DNA of 64,000 nt from Iodidimonas sp. SYSU 1G8 (lineage in GTDB: Bacteria > Pseudomonadota > Alphaproteobacteria > SMXS01). Positions 42,468 through 51,057 of this stretch are shown piece after piece. Both the position numbers and the translations under genes were made by a program. The notes beneath the pieces are model-generated. The model was not told where the DNA came from. It saw nothing but the letters and a program-made list of their open reading frames with translations, and searched no databases. Within the stretch, counting starts at the first letter, position 1; every line of letters starts with the position of its first letter. The stretch spans positions 1,697,501 to 1,761,500 of the forward strand of contig NZ_JBBYXJ010000001.1 of assembly GCF_039655775.1 (NCBI RefSeq), read 5' to 3'.

Positions 42468-43964
42468 TCAGTGTTTCGCTATGTATTGGGCCACGGCGAG
42501 AATGTCACCCGTTTTGGCCGCGATGTCGGGGTTTTCGCGCTCGGCAAGAGTGACGGCATCCTTGAACCGCTTTGCCTCAAGCAACGCGCGGCGGGCCGCC
42601 AGCGCGCGCCACGACGGGTCGACCGCCGCCGTGACAGCGGCCGCGTCACCGCGGCTGATGCGGTCGGCCAGCAGCACCTGATTGGTCATGGCCAGCGTCT
42701 CGGTCGCGCGCGAACGCCGCAGGCCGTAGCGATCGGCGGCGAAACGCTGCTCCAGCAGGGCGACCAGCGCGGCGGCTTCGGCCCGCTGACCGAGGGCGAT
42801 GTGGGCCTCGGTCAGGGTGCGCAGCGCCGGACCGAAATCCATCAGGCGCTGGGGCGCGCCGTGCTGGTCGGCCAGGATCGGATCGATCACGGCGCGGGCA
42901 TCGGCGACGAAACGGGCGGCGCCGGCCGGATCATCCTTGGCGAGCAGCAGCGCCATGCGGGCGGAGGCCGCGATCCTGTCCTTGCCATTGTTCATGGTGG
43001 CGATCAGGGCGCGCGCCTCGTCGCTCTGGCCCGCCTCGGCGAGCAGCGCCCAGAGATCGTCGAGCAGCGCCTGATCATAGCTCAGCGCCGTGGGAAAGCG
43101 GGCCCGCATGGCCGCGAAATCGCCGGTGCGCGCGGCCATCAGGCTGGCGGCGAGGCGCGCGTCGGTGGATCGCGGCGCCGCCGCCAGCAGGGCGGTCATC
43201 GCCTTGACAGCTTCGTCCCGCTTGCCCTGGTCGAACAGCTTCAGGGCGAGCCGCGCCTCCATGCGCAGCCGGTCCGAATCCGGCAGCAGACGCCCCGTCT
43301 GGCGCGCCGCCTCGAGCCGGCCGGCCTTGACGAAGTCCAGCGCGGTCCGCGAATGCAGGATGATCGGCACGCCCGCGTTGGAGTCGGCCGCGCCGAACTC
43401 CTTGATGAGCGCGGCAGCCCGGTCCATCCGCTTGGACTCCTGATAGACCCGAACCAGTCCCAGGAGAGCGTTCACCCGCCGTTCGGCGGGCCAGCTCTCG
43501 AGATAGGCCTTGATACGCGCCGGGTTGTCCAGCGCCGCGAGAATGGACACCGCGCCCCAGTCCACCTGCCGCGCATTGGGCGGCAAGGGCTCGGCCAGCA
43601 TGGCATCCAGCACTGCCACCGCGCCCCGCGTGTCGCCGGTCCCGGCCAGGTGCGTGCCCAAGCGACCAAGGGCCACGCGCCGCTGGTTGGGATCAGTGAT
43701 CCGGTCCGCGCTTGCCCGCAACTTTTCCGTATTGCCGGTCGCCCCGGCGGTCTGGCTGACCCAGTCCCACAGCACGTCGCGTGTAGACGCCTCCTTTGAC
43801 GCCATGGCCGGATCGCCCAGCAGGGCGACCGCCCGGCCGAGCAGGCAGTCCGCCATGGCCTTGTCCGGCCTGGTCTGCGCGCAGGATGTCCCGGCCTCCT
43901 GCGCCTGCGCCGCACCGGGCACGGCCAGAACCAACAGGGCCGACAGGGCAAGCCAGCGGGTCAT
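42468..43964 (-). CDS. Exported helical-repeat (TPR/SEL1-like) protein, copy 1
   Basis: 498 residues with a signal peptide ending near AQAQE (about residue 22). The rest is a run of about 35-residue helix pairs rich in Ala/Leu/Arg (for example KAYLESWPAERRVNALLGLVRVYQESK, and ALLAAAPRSTDARLAASLMAARTGDF), like TPR or HEAT-type repeats. No enzymatic motif was found. Its start overlaps the stop of the copy 2 gene by 4 bases. Both proteins contain a short CLLxRxxxLLGxP box (DCLLGRAVALLGDP here) near residue 40, so they are tandem paralogues. Confidence 0.72.
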   Translation of the reverse strand: MTRWLALSALLVLAVPGAAQAQEAGTSCAQTRPDKAMADCLLGRAVALLGDPAMASKEASTRDVLWDWVSQTAGATGNTEKLRASADRITDPNQRRVALGRLGTHLAGTGDTRGAVAVLDAMLAEPLPPNARQVDWGAVSILAALDNPARIKAYLESWPAERRVNALLGLVRVYQESKRMDRAAALIKEFGAADSNAGVPIILHSRTALDFVKAGRLEAARQTGRLLPDSDRLRMEARLALKLFDQGKRDEAVKAMTALLAAAPRSTDARLAASLMAARTGDFAAMRARFPTALSYDQALLDDLWALLAEAGQSDEARALIATMNNGKDRIAASARMALLLAKDDPAGAARFVADARAVIDPILADQHGAPQRLMDFGPALRTLTEAHIALGQRAEAAALVALLEQRFAADRYGLRRSRATETLAMTNQVLLADRISRGDAAAVTAAVDPSWRALAARRALLEAKRFKDAVTLAERENPDIAAKTGDILAVAQYIAKH

Positions 43965-45478
43965 CGTGTCTCCTTCCCCGAGGCCGGCAACGTACCGGCG
44001 ATATCCAGAAGATAGGTCGCGAGGGCCAGACGGTCCGGCGCATTCCGTACCGCCAGCTCGATCGCATCCCCCGTCAGCCCCTGCCGCGCCAGCGCCCGGC
44101 GCGCGGCCTCGGCCCGCAGCGGCGCATCCGAGGCGAGCGCCAGGACCTCATCCCTCTCGCCGTTCTCGATCATAGCCTCCATGACGGGCTGCCAGACCCG
44201 CGGCACAATCTCGGCGGACACGATGCGCGGCATGTGCCCGGCGCCATCCTTCAGCGCGTCCTCGACCCTGCGGGCGATATCCCGGGCCTTGTCCAGGTCG
44301 CCGGCCTCCATATGGGCCCGTTCCAGATCCTCGATGGCGGCCGGCTGATGACGAAGGATGCCGGCCTGCATGGCGCCCCGCTTGATCCGCTCGTCCATGG
44401 CCTGATCGGCGGCGTCGAACAGACGGGCGCGCAGGCGGTGGTCGGGATGCGAGACGATCAGGCGGGCAAGACGCGCCAGCGCCGCCGGACGGTCCTCGAT
44501 GCGGAGCACTCCGGTCGCAAGATCGAGCGCCAGATCCGGGCGGCCCCGGTCCACCAGTTCCATCCAGAACAACTCGCCCAGCGCTTCGTCGCCTATGGTT
44601 GCCGGGAAACGGTCGCGGACGTTGTTCCAGTCGCCCCGGCGCACGGCGAAGATGGCGCCCGCCAGACGGACATGATCGTCCGGCCGCGGCACGGCCAGCA
44701 AGCGGCCGAGAATGCGGCGCGCCTCGTCGGTTCGGCCGTCCATGTCGATCCGCAGCGCGATGTGCGCCTCCAGCCGGTCGCGGTCCGCCTGGGGCAGCAA
44801 CCCGGCAAGGCGCCGCGCGGTGTCGTGACGGCCGGCATCGATCAGCATCGCAACGAGCGGCCATGCGCCCTGAACCCGCCGTGCCGGCGCGGCGTCGCCC
44901 TGATCCGCGACAAGGCGTTCCGCCTCATCGAGGGCACCGCCACGCACCAGCGCCTCCGTCAGCGCCACCAGCGCCTCGGGCCGCGCCGCGACCGGCAGGA
45001 TCTGGAAATAGCGGCGGGTCTGGGACGGGTCGCGCAGCGCCACCAGTACGGTAATGATGTCCCCGTCGGGCATGGCCGGCAGCCGGGCATGGGCATCCGA
45101 ATCGCCCAGCAGCCGGTTGAGGATCGAGACCGCCGCGTGGGCATCCCCCGCCCTCGCCTGAGTGGCCGCCAGCACCGCGAGCCCACTGCGCCGTTTCCTG
45201 GGGTCGCCGATTCGCGGGACGATGCGGCTCACCCGCGCGACATCGCCCGCCTCGCTCGCGAGCACGGCGAGCCGGTACCAGGCCGCGCTGGCATCCGCCG
45301 GATCTCGCACACGAATCTCGGGATGGCCAAGCAGGCCTTCGATGCGGTCGAGCAGACAGGGCCGCAGCGCCGCTTCGGCCGCATCCGCGCACGCGTTATC
45401 CGCCGCCAGGGTCTGCGAATCACGCGGCCCGAGCATGACCGCGATGGCGACGAGCGCGATCGCGGCCAGCGGGCGCAC
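43961..45478 (-). CDS. Exported helical-repeat (TPR/SEL1-like) protein, copy 2
   Basis: 505 residues with an N-terminal hydrophobic segment (about 3-18) acting as signal peptide. After it, PCLLDRIEGLLGHPEIRVR matches the CLL...LLG box of copy 1, and a comparable pair of helices continues (RRSGLAVLAATQARAGDAHAAVSILNRLLGDSD against RRVALGRLGTHLAGTGDTRGAVAVLDAMLAEPL). Identity is moderate, so the duplication is not recent. No function is known; a periplasmic scaffold role is a guess. It lies upstream of copy 1 and downstream of the His-rich small protein gene. Confidence 0.72.
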   Translation of the reverse strand: MRPLAAIALVAIAVMLGPRDSQTLAADNACADAAEAALRPCLLDRIEGLLGHPEIRVRDPADASAAWYRLAVLASEAGDVARVSRIVPRIGDPRKRRSGLAVLAATQARAGDAHAAVSILNRLLGDSDAHARLPAMPDGDIITVLVALRDPSQTRRYFQILPVAARPEALVALTEALVRGGALDEAERLVADQGDAAPARRVQGAWPLVAMLIDAGRHDTARRLAGLLPQADRDRLEAHIALRIDMDGRTDEARRILGRLLAVPRPDDHVRLAGAIFAVRRGDWNNVRDRFPATIGDEALGELFWMELVDRGRPDLALDLATGVLRIEDRPAALARLARLIVSHPDHRLRARLFDAADQAMDERIKRGAMQAGILRHQPAAIEDLERAHMEAGDLDKARDIARRVEDALKDGAGHMPRIVSAEIVPRVWQPVMEAMIENGERDEVLALASDAPLRAEAARRALARQGLTGDAIELAVRNAPDRLALATYLLDIAGTLPASGKETR

Positions 45479-45483
45479 GCGCC

Positions 45484-45816
45484 TTAGTGGTCGGACTTGG
45501 CGGCGTTGAGCAGGCCCGTATCGTAGTTCAGGCCGTCCTTGGTCAGGGTGATGGCGACGGGGAAGTGGGACTTGGCGAGCCCCTTACGCTCCAGGGCGAT
45601 CCAGACGGCCTCGTTGCTGAAGCCGGTGATGTCCTTGGTGGATACCACGTACTCGCCCACATGCACGTGGTCGCCGTGGGCATGCGGCATGTGGGTGACG
45701 ACGACATCGCCGGATTCCTCGTCGATGATCGAGGTTTCCCGGTGACGGGCCAACTCCTGCATCAGCGCAAGCGTCTTGTTCTGCAGGGCGTTGAGTTTGA
45801 TCTTGTCCTTGGGCAT
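45484..45816 (-). CDS. Small protein with a His-rich loop (HAHGDHVHV)
   Basis: 110 residues without signal peptide or membrane helix. An N-terminal helix (KIKLNALQNKTLALMQELARH) is followed by a strand pair around SGDVVVTHMPHAHGDHVHVGEYVVS. Five His in a short loop could bind a metal ion. The end, WIALERKGLAKSHFPVAITLTKDGLNY, looks like a winged-helix or small domain edge. I do not know the family. It is 5 bases from the start of the copy 2 gene, so probably in one operon. Confidence 0.7.
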   Translation of the reverse strand: MPKDKIKLNALQNKTLALMQELARHRETSIIDEESGDVVVTHMPHAHGDHVHVGEYVVSTKDITGFSNEAVWIALERKGLAKSHFPVAITLTKDGLNYDTGLLNAAKSDH

Positions 45817-45880
45817 CGGTCGTTCCCCGAGTGTTTTTGCCAGATGACCCTTGGTGGGCCGTTACGAGAATGAGGCGCGG

Positions 45881-46639
45881 CTAGACGTGCTGCCCGCCAT
45901 TGACGTGCAGTTCCGCGCCGGTGACGTAGCTGGACTGCTCGGAGCACAGGAAATAGATCGCCTTGGCGACCTCCTCCGGCGTGCCAAGACGGCGCATGGG
46001 AATCTGCTCAACGATCTTGTCGGTGCCAGGCGACAGGATCGACGTGTCGATCTCGCCCGGCGCGATGGCGTTGACCCGGATGCCATGCGGCCCGAAATCC
46101 GACGCCATCTCGCGGGTCAGCGCGGCCAGCGCCGCCTTCGACGTGGCATAGGCGGTGCCGGCGAACGGATGCACCCGGCTGTCGGCGATGGACGTGACGT
46201 TGACCACGGCGCCGCGCGCCGCCTTGAGCTCGTCCATCAGCCCCCGCGCCAGCAGCAGCGGCGCCACCAGATTCACCTCGTAGACCCGGTGCCAGACGTC
46301 GACCGGCGTGTCGATGGAACTGAGACGCACGCCGCCCGGTCCCTTGGGCGAGATGCCCGCATTGTTGACCAGCGCGTTGAGCGGGCTGCCGTTCAGCCGC
46401 TGGCGCATCAGCTCGATTCCCTTGGAGCGGCTGTCGGGATCGGCCAGATCGATCTGGATGTGGTTGTCTTCGCCGCCGTCCCATGGACAGTCTTCGGAGA
46501 ACGCCATGCGCGAACAGGTGATCACGCGCCACCCGGCGCTGGAGAAGCGCTTCACGGTGGCGTGCCCGATGCCCCGGCTGGCGCCGGTCAGGATCAGGGT
46601 CTTGCGGTCTTCGTTCAGGGGCAACTGGGTTCCGTTCAA
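45881..46639 (-). CDS. SDR family NAD(P)-dependent oxidoreductase
   Basis: 252 residues. LILTGASRGIGHATVKRF is the NAD(P) site, NNAGI the structural motif, NVTSIAD the catalytic Ser and YATSKAALAALTREMA the Tyr-x-x-x-Lys pair. A 3-oxoacyl-ACP reductase-like fold, but the substrate is unknown. It overlaps the DUF4153 gene by 4 bases. The 64 bases to the next gene contain no recognised element. Confidence 0.9.
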   Translation of the reverse strand: MNGTQLPLNEDRKTLILTGASRGIGHATVKRFSSAGWRVITCSRMAFSEDCPWDGGEDNHIQIDLADPDSRSKGIELMRQRLNGSPLNALVNNAGISPKGPGGVRLSSIDTPVDVWHRVYEVNLVAPLLLARGLMDELKAARGAVVNVTSIADSRVHPFAGTAYATSKAALAALTREMASDFGPHGIRVNAIAPGEIDTSILSPGTDKIVEQIPMRRLGTPEEVAKAIYFLCSEQSSYVTGAELHVNGGQHV

Positions 46640-48432
46640 TAGTGCAAACGATTCTTGCCGATGCGGATATCATAATACGCGGGTTCCACCAATTCGATAT
46701 CCCCCGCGAGGAACGCATTCCAGAGGGTGTCCGACGCCGGGATGTAGCTGCTGTCGGCCGTGGCCCATCCGTCACTCGATCGATAGATCATCATTCCCGA
46801 TATCCGTGGGCCTTCGGGCGCGCTCTCGGAGGCATCCTGGGTGCTGCCTATGACAGTCGCCGTCATCATCGAGAGGAACACGAATTCCGGTGTGCCGTCG
46901 CGGTTCAGGTCGGTGACCAGTATGCCGCAGCGCTGACTATCCTGAAGGCATTCCCGCAAGGCCCAGTCGCGGGAATCGTTCATGGCGGCGATAACCTCGT
47001 CGGGCACCTCCGTTCCCGCCGGACGCACCACCAGCTTTGCTCGGAGACCGATAAGATCGTTCGCCGGGATCATGGACGGGTCCAGCCGGACTTCCCAGTA
47101 ATGCTTCGCCTCGTCCACGGCGGCGATCCTGGCGGCGATCACGTCGCCCTGCGGATGCCCGCCCTGCATGAGCCGGACATTGTCGAGGGCATAACGGCCC
47201 GGCCTGCCGGTCTTGAACTTCAGCAAACCGTAATCGAACGCCTCCACCGTCACCTCGCCCGCGGCCAGACGCTCGACCTGGGCATAGGCGCTGCGCCCGT
47301 AGGGATCGGCCAGCGGGGTGAACAGCAGCGCCGCCATCACGGCGACCAGCGGCGCGATCCACGGATTGACCCGCGTGATGCAGCCCGTCCAGTCGCGCCA
47401 GCGCAGCAGGACCGAGGCCGCGTAGGCCAGTGACAGAACAGACGCGGCGATGACGATGAACTGGCCGATGAACCGCTCCGGCGTCAGGCCGTACTGGTCG
47501 ATCCGCAGCCGCACGGCATAGAAGGCGATGCCAGCGAAGACCGGCATGGCGACCAGGCTGGCCCCCATCAGCCAGTTCATCCAGCGCCCGAACGGCAGCA
47601 GCCGGTCGCCATCCTGGATCACCGCGTTGGCGAACAGCGCCAGCGCGAACAGCAGGCTCACCAGCACCAGCGTCGCGGACCGGGTCGCCCACAGTGGCTC
47701 CAGCCCGGTCACGGGCAGCACGGCGAGGAACAGCAGGGCGGCGGCGGCGAGCACCGGCGCCAGAATCTGGAACAGCATCAGCGCCACCCGCCGCAGCACC
47801 GGCACCAGCTTGCCGTTCTCGCGCGCCACGGCGATGCCGAGGCCGAACACCGCGCCGGAGAAAAGCCAGGCGAAGATGCTCTCCTGGAAGAGATCCTTGA
47901 AGAAATCGATGCCGACCAGATGGAACAGCGCGCCCCAGAGCAGCAACACCAGCCAGAATGCGCCGAGGAAGGCGGCGGCGATGGCCGCGATCAGGATGTT
48001 GCTCCAGGCGAAGCGGAACAGGCTGGCATAGGCAAACCGCAGGCGCCCGCCCTCGACCCAGGTCTGGAGATAGGCCCAGACGATATAGGCGATGACCGGC
48101 AGCGCCGTGAAGAAGACGGCGCGATGGTCGGTGAACCGGGTCTCTCCGCCCCAATCGATGCGCCAGTCATACCAGCACGCCAGCAGCGCCATGGGAAGCG
48201 CGAGAACGGCGCTGGCCGTGACCGCGCGGCGCAAGGGGCCGAGGCCGTAGGTGAGCTGAAAGGTGGATGGCCCGAGCAGACACAGGGTCGTGAGCCCCAT
48301 CAACAGGGCCGTGCGGGCTGCCCAGACATCCTCGAAGAGCAGGAACAGCCCCAATCCCTGGACGAGGCCGACGGCCGTCAGGACGATGCGCAGTACCGGG
48401 CCGGAGTGCCTGTCGTCCTCGACATCGTTCAT
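46636..48432 (-). CDS. DUF4153 membrane protein
   Basis: 598 residues. The first 350 residues hold about ten membrane helices (starting with VLRIVLTAVGLVQGLGLFLLF), with long loops, followed by a soluble C-terminal part with VLVTDLNRDGTPEFVFLSMMTATVIG. The order of helices and the DUF4153 pattern are recognisable; the function is unknown. The C-terminal repeat DLNRDGTPEFV looks like an FG-GAP/EF-hand-type calcium loop, but this is an impression. Confidence 0.75.
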   Translation of the reverse strand: MNDVEDDRHSGPVLRIVLTAVGLVQGLGLFLLFEDVWAARTALLMGLTTLCLLGPSTFQLTYGLGPLRRAVTASAVLALPMALLACWYDWRIDWGGETRFTDHRAVFFTALPVIAYIVWAYLQTWVEGGRLRFAYASLFRFAWSNILIAAIAAAFLGAFWLVLLLWGALFHLVGIDFFKDLFQESIFAWLFSGAVFGLGIAVARENGKLVPVLRRVALMLFQILAPVLAAAALLFLAVLPVTGLEPLWATRSATLVLVSLLFALALFANAVIQDGDRLLPFGRWMNWLMGASLVAMPVFAGIAFYAVRLRIDQYGLTPERFIGQFIVIAASVLSLAYAASVLLRWRDWTGCITRVNPWIAPLVAVMAALLFTPLADPYGRSAYAQVERLAAGEVTVEAFDYGLLKFKTGRPGRYALDNVRLMQGGHPQGDVIAARIAAVDEAKHYWEVRLDPSMIPANDLIGLRAKLVVRPAGTEVPDEVIAAMNDSRDWALRECLQDSQRCGILVTDLNRDGTPEFVFLSMMTATVIGSTQDASESAPEGPRISGMMIYRSSDGWATADSSYIPASDTLWNAFLAGDIELVEPAYYDIRIGKNRLHY

Positions 48433-48474
48433 CTACCTACCCACCTGGATCGTCACAGCCGGGAAACGGTAACA

Positions 48475-48822
48475 TCAAGTCTTGGCGAGAGCCTGCTTTT
48501 GTTCATCCCCGAAGCCGACGAACAGGGCGCCGCCGGTATCGAACACCGGCCGCTTCACCAGCGACGGCTGCGCGGAGACGAGCGCCGCCGCCGCGGCGTC
48601 ATCGGCCAGGTCCTGCTGTTCAGGCGACAGCTTGCGCCAGGTCGTGCCACGTTTGTTGATGACCACGTCGCGGCCCAGCGCGCCGATCCAGCGTGCCGCC
48701 GTCTGGGCATCAAGGCCTTCCTGCTTGAAGTCGTGGAACCGGTAGGCGATGCCGCTGGCGTCCAGCCAGTCGCGGGCCTTCTTCACCGTGTCGCAATTCT
48801 TGATGCCATAGACGTCGATCAT
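48475..48822 (-). CDS. ArsC/Spx-family protein (YffB-like)
   Basis: 115 residues from the ATG at 48822; longer frames overlap the next gene. IDVYGIKNCDTVKKARDWLDASGIAYRFHDFKQEGLDAQTAARWI is the thioredoxin-like ArsC/Spx opening; NKRGTTWRKL and KRPVFDTGGALFVGF the later parts. A single active Cys (in NCDTVKK) matches the YffB/MgsR type, more likely a glutathione-dependent or regulatory protein than an arsenate reductase. It starts 4 bases before the stop of the CDF gene and is likely in the same operon. Confidence 0.85.
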   Translation of the reverse strand: MIDVYGIKNCDTVKKARDWLDASGIAYRFHDFKQEGLDAQTAARWIGALGRDVVINKRGTTWRKLSPEQQDLADDAAAAALVSAQPSLVKRPVFDTGGALFVGFGDEQKQALAKT

Positions 48823-48826
48823 GAAC

Positions 48827-49753
48827 CTACCTCTCGAAATGATCGCGGCGTTCGATGACGCCCTGCGGATCCACATGCACGATGAGCTCGGCGCCGGGAT
48901 AGCGCTCGAGCAGCACCTTTTCCACCGAATCGGCAATCTCGTGCGCCGCGATCAGGCTCAGTGTTCGATCGACCTCGATGTGGAACTGGATGAAGACGTT
49001 GGCGCCGGATGAGCGTGTGCGCAGATCGTGGATGGCGAGGACGCCGGGATGCGCGCGCACGAGGGTCTTCACCGCCGCCCTGTCGTCATCCGTCAACTCC
49101 TTGTCCATCAGCACGTTGAACGACCCCCGCACAATGGCGAAAGCACTCCACGCCAGATAGCCGGCGATACCAAGGGCGAAGATGGGGTCGGCGTAGGCAA
49201 AGCCAGTGTAACCCGCGATCACGAGCGCGACGATCACGCTGAGATTGATAAGAATGTCGCTCGTGTAATGCAGTGAATCGGCGGAAATGGCGGTCGAGCC
49301 CGTCTTGCGCACGATATGCCTCTGGTACAGCACCAGGCCCACGGTGGCGGCGATGGAGAACCCCATCACGCCAATACCAGCCTCGGCGTTCCGGACCTGC
49401 GGCGGCGCGACGAGACGGGTCGCCGCCTCGAACAGCACGAACGCCGACGAGCCCATCATCACCGCGGCCTGTACCAGACTGCCGATAGCCTCGGCCTTGC
49501 CGTGGCCGAAACGGTGGAGACGATCCGCGGGCGTTACCGCCTGGAAGATCGCGAACAGGCTGACGGCCGAGGCCATCAGATCCAGCATCGAATCGACGAG
49601 CGACGAGAGAATGGCGACCGAACCGGTGTAAAGACCAGCCGCGAACTTGACCGCGATGAGCACGATGGCGACGGAAATGGACGCATAGGCCGCGCGCTTC
49701 ATCAGCGGCGCCGCTTCCCTGATGTCGATTGTCGCGCGTTCCAGTTCGCTCAT
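48827..49753 (-). CDS. Cation diffusion facilitator (CDF) transporter, FieF-like
   Basis: 308 residues from the ATG at 49753. Six membrane helices; the metal sites are SLVDSMLDLMAS (Asp) and ADSLHYTSDI (His-x-x-x-Asp), with HRFGHGKAEA between. A cytoplasmic C-terminal domain with VFIQFHIEVDRTLSLIAAHEIADSVEKVLLERYPGAELIVHVDP closes the protein. It exports divalent cations such as Fe2+ or Zn2+. The gene follows pdxH by 7 bases on the same strand. Confidence 0.92.
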   Translation of the reverse strand: MSELERATIDIREAAPLMKRAAYASISVAIVLIAVKFAAGLYTGSVAILSSLVDSMLDLMASAVSLFAIFQAVTPADRLHRFGHGKAEAIGSLVQAAVMMGSSAFVLFEAATRLVAPPQVRNAEAGIGVMGFSIAATVGLVLYQRHIVRKTGSTAISADSLHYTSDILINLSVIVALVIAGYTGFAYADPIFALGIAGYLAWSAFAIVRGSFNVLMDKELTDDDRAAVKTLVRAHPGVLAIHDLRTRSSGANVFIQFHIEVDRTLSLIAAHEIADSVEKVLLERYPGAELIVHVDPQGVIERRDHFER

Positions 49754-49760
49754 GAGGCGT

Positions 49761-50348
49761 TCACGGGTACAGCCATTGCACGGTCCAGCCCTCGCCATCC
49801 CTGTTGAACAGCTGCCGCTCGTGCAGCCGGTGGTCCCTATGCTGCCAGAACTCGATGGCCTGCGGGACGATCCGGAACCCTGTCCAGTACTCGGGGCGCG
49901 GCACCTTGCCGACCGCATAGCGCGCCGCATAAGCGGCCACCGCCTTCTCCAGCGCGAAGCGGCCCTCCAGCGGGCGAGATTGTTTCGACGCCCAGGCACC
50001 GATGCGGCTGCCCCGGTCGCGGCTGTCGTAATAGGCGTCGGCCTGCGCGTCGGACACCCGCTCGACCGCGCCGCGCACGCGGACTTGGCGGCCCAGGCTT
50101 TTCCAGTGGAAACACAGCGCGGCGCGCGGATTGGCCAGCAACTCGCCGCCCTTGGCGCTTTCCGTATTGGTATAGAACACGAAGCCTTCCTGCGGCCCGC
50201 GCGCCTTCAGCAGGACCATGCGGACATTGGGGCTACCATCAGCGTCGGCGGTGGCCAGCGCCATCGCCTCCGGCACGTCGGGCTCGGACTGCCGCGCCTC
50301 GGCGAACCACTGCTCGAAGCGGGCGAAGGGATCGGTATCGGCGTTCAT
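49761..50348 (-). CDS. pdxH: Pyridoxamine 5'-phosphate oxidase
   Basis: 195 residues from the ATG at 50348 (50360 is equally possible). [69 protein letters not shown] and the C-terminal [15 protein letters not shown] are PdxH landmarks; the RRxRL-like end RLHERQLF binds PLP. The enzyme makes PLP from PNP/PMP using FMN. Its upstream region is shared with the divergent lipoprotein gene. Confidence 0.93.
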   Translation of the reverse strand: MNADTDPFARFEQWFAEARQSEPDVPEAMALATADADGSPNVRMVLLKARGPQEGFVFYTNTESAKGGELLANPRAALCFHWKSLGRQVRVRGAVERVSDAQADAYYDSRDRGSRIGAWASKQSRPLEGRFALEKAVAAYAARYAVGKVPRPEYWTGFRIVPQAIEFWQHRDHRLHERQLFNRDGEGWTVQWLYP

Positions 50349-50509
50349 GGTGACCCGCATTCAGGGAGGACTGCATGAGTTGTAGAGCGCGCGAGCCACG
50401 CCGCCAAGAGCCGCCACATGCATTCGTGCTCATACAGGGTGGCCGCGCGTCCGCCGATCCTTATACTGCCTGCCATCACGGCGTTTCTGGCAACAAAGAG
50501 GGTTTTCCC

Positions 50510-50995
50510 ATGCGGCTTCACCGGCTTTTGTGTCTCACGGCCCTGTCGGCCACCATGGCCGCCTGCGCGAGCGACTACGAGCCGCCCATGACGGAAGCGC
50601 CGCCGCCCCCACCGCCCGTGATGGCCGAACCAGAGCCGGCGCCGCCGCCTCCTCCGCCACCGCCGCCGACCATCGTCCCGCGTGAAAGCGGTCTGGTGGC
50701 CGGGCGCGATGTAGGCGGCGCGGCCGCCAAATTCCTGAAACCCGAGGACCGGGCCATCCTGGAGCGCACGACCCAGCAGGCGCTGGCCACGGGCGCGGCC
50801 GGCAAATCAATCGCCTGGTCGAACGCCGCCACCGGCGCGCGCGGCACCATCACGCCGCAACCCGCCTTCCCGATGAATGGCAAGAGCTGCCGCGAATTCC
50901 AGCAGACCCTGTTCGCGGGCGGCAGCAAGTCCACCGGCTACGGGACCGCGTGCCGCGGCCCGGATGGCGTCTGGCTGCTCGATCAGAACGGCTGA
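50510..50995 (+). CDS. Lipoprotein with Pro-rich linker and surface-antigen-like C-terminal domain
   Basis: 161 residues from the ATG at 50510 with GAGGG seven bases upstream; the frame opens at 50375 but the lipoprotein signal fixes the start. The lipobox is MAAC (near residue 18-21), followed by a Pro-rich linker (PPPPPPPVMAEPEPAPPPPPPPPP). The C-terminal half, IAWSNAATGARGTITPQPAF ... CREFQQTLFAGGSKSTGYGTACRGPDGVWLL, is the pattern of the RT821/17 kDa surface antigen-like domain. It is an envelope lipoprotein of unknown role. Confidence 0.8.
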   Translation: MRLHRLLCLTALSATMAACASDYEPPMTEAPPPPPPVMAEPEPAPPPPPPPPPTIVPRESGLVAGRDVGGAAAKFLKPEDRAILERTTQQALATGAAGKSIAWSNAATGARGTITPQPAFPMNGKSCREFQQTLFAGGSKSTGYGTACRGPDGVWLLDQNG

Positions 50996-51012
50996 TCCGG
51001 CCGCCGGGCATG

Positions 51013-51037
51013 AAAAAGGGGGCCGAGGCCCCCTTTT
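51013..51037. terminator. Bidirectional terminator
   Basis: A GGGGGC/GCCCCC stem with a CGAG loop, flanked by AAAAA on the left and TTTT on the right, lies between the convergent lipoprotein and CsgG-like genes. Confidence 0.85.
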
Positions 51038-51057
51038 CCTATCAGGCTGAGCCTGAA

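Noticed and set aside
50375-50509. Earlier start of the Pro-rich lipoprotein with a strong GGGAGG site
   Set aside because: It would place 45 residues before a standard lipoprotein signal, which must be N-terminal.
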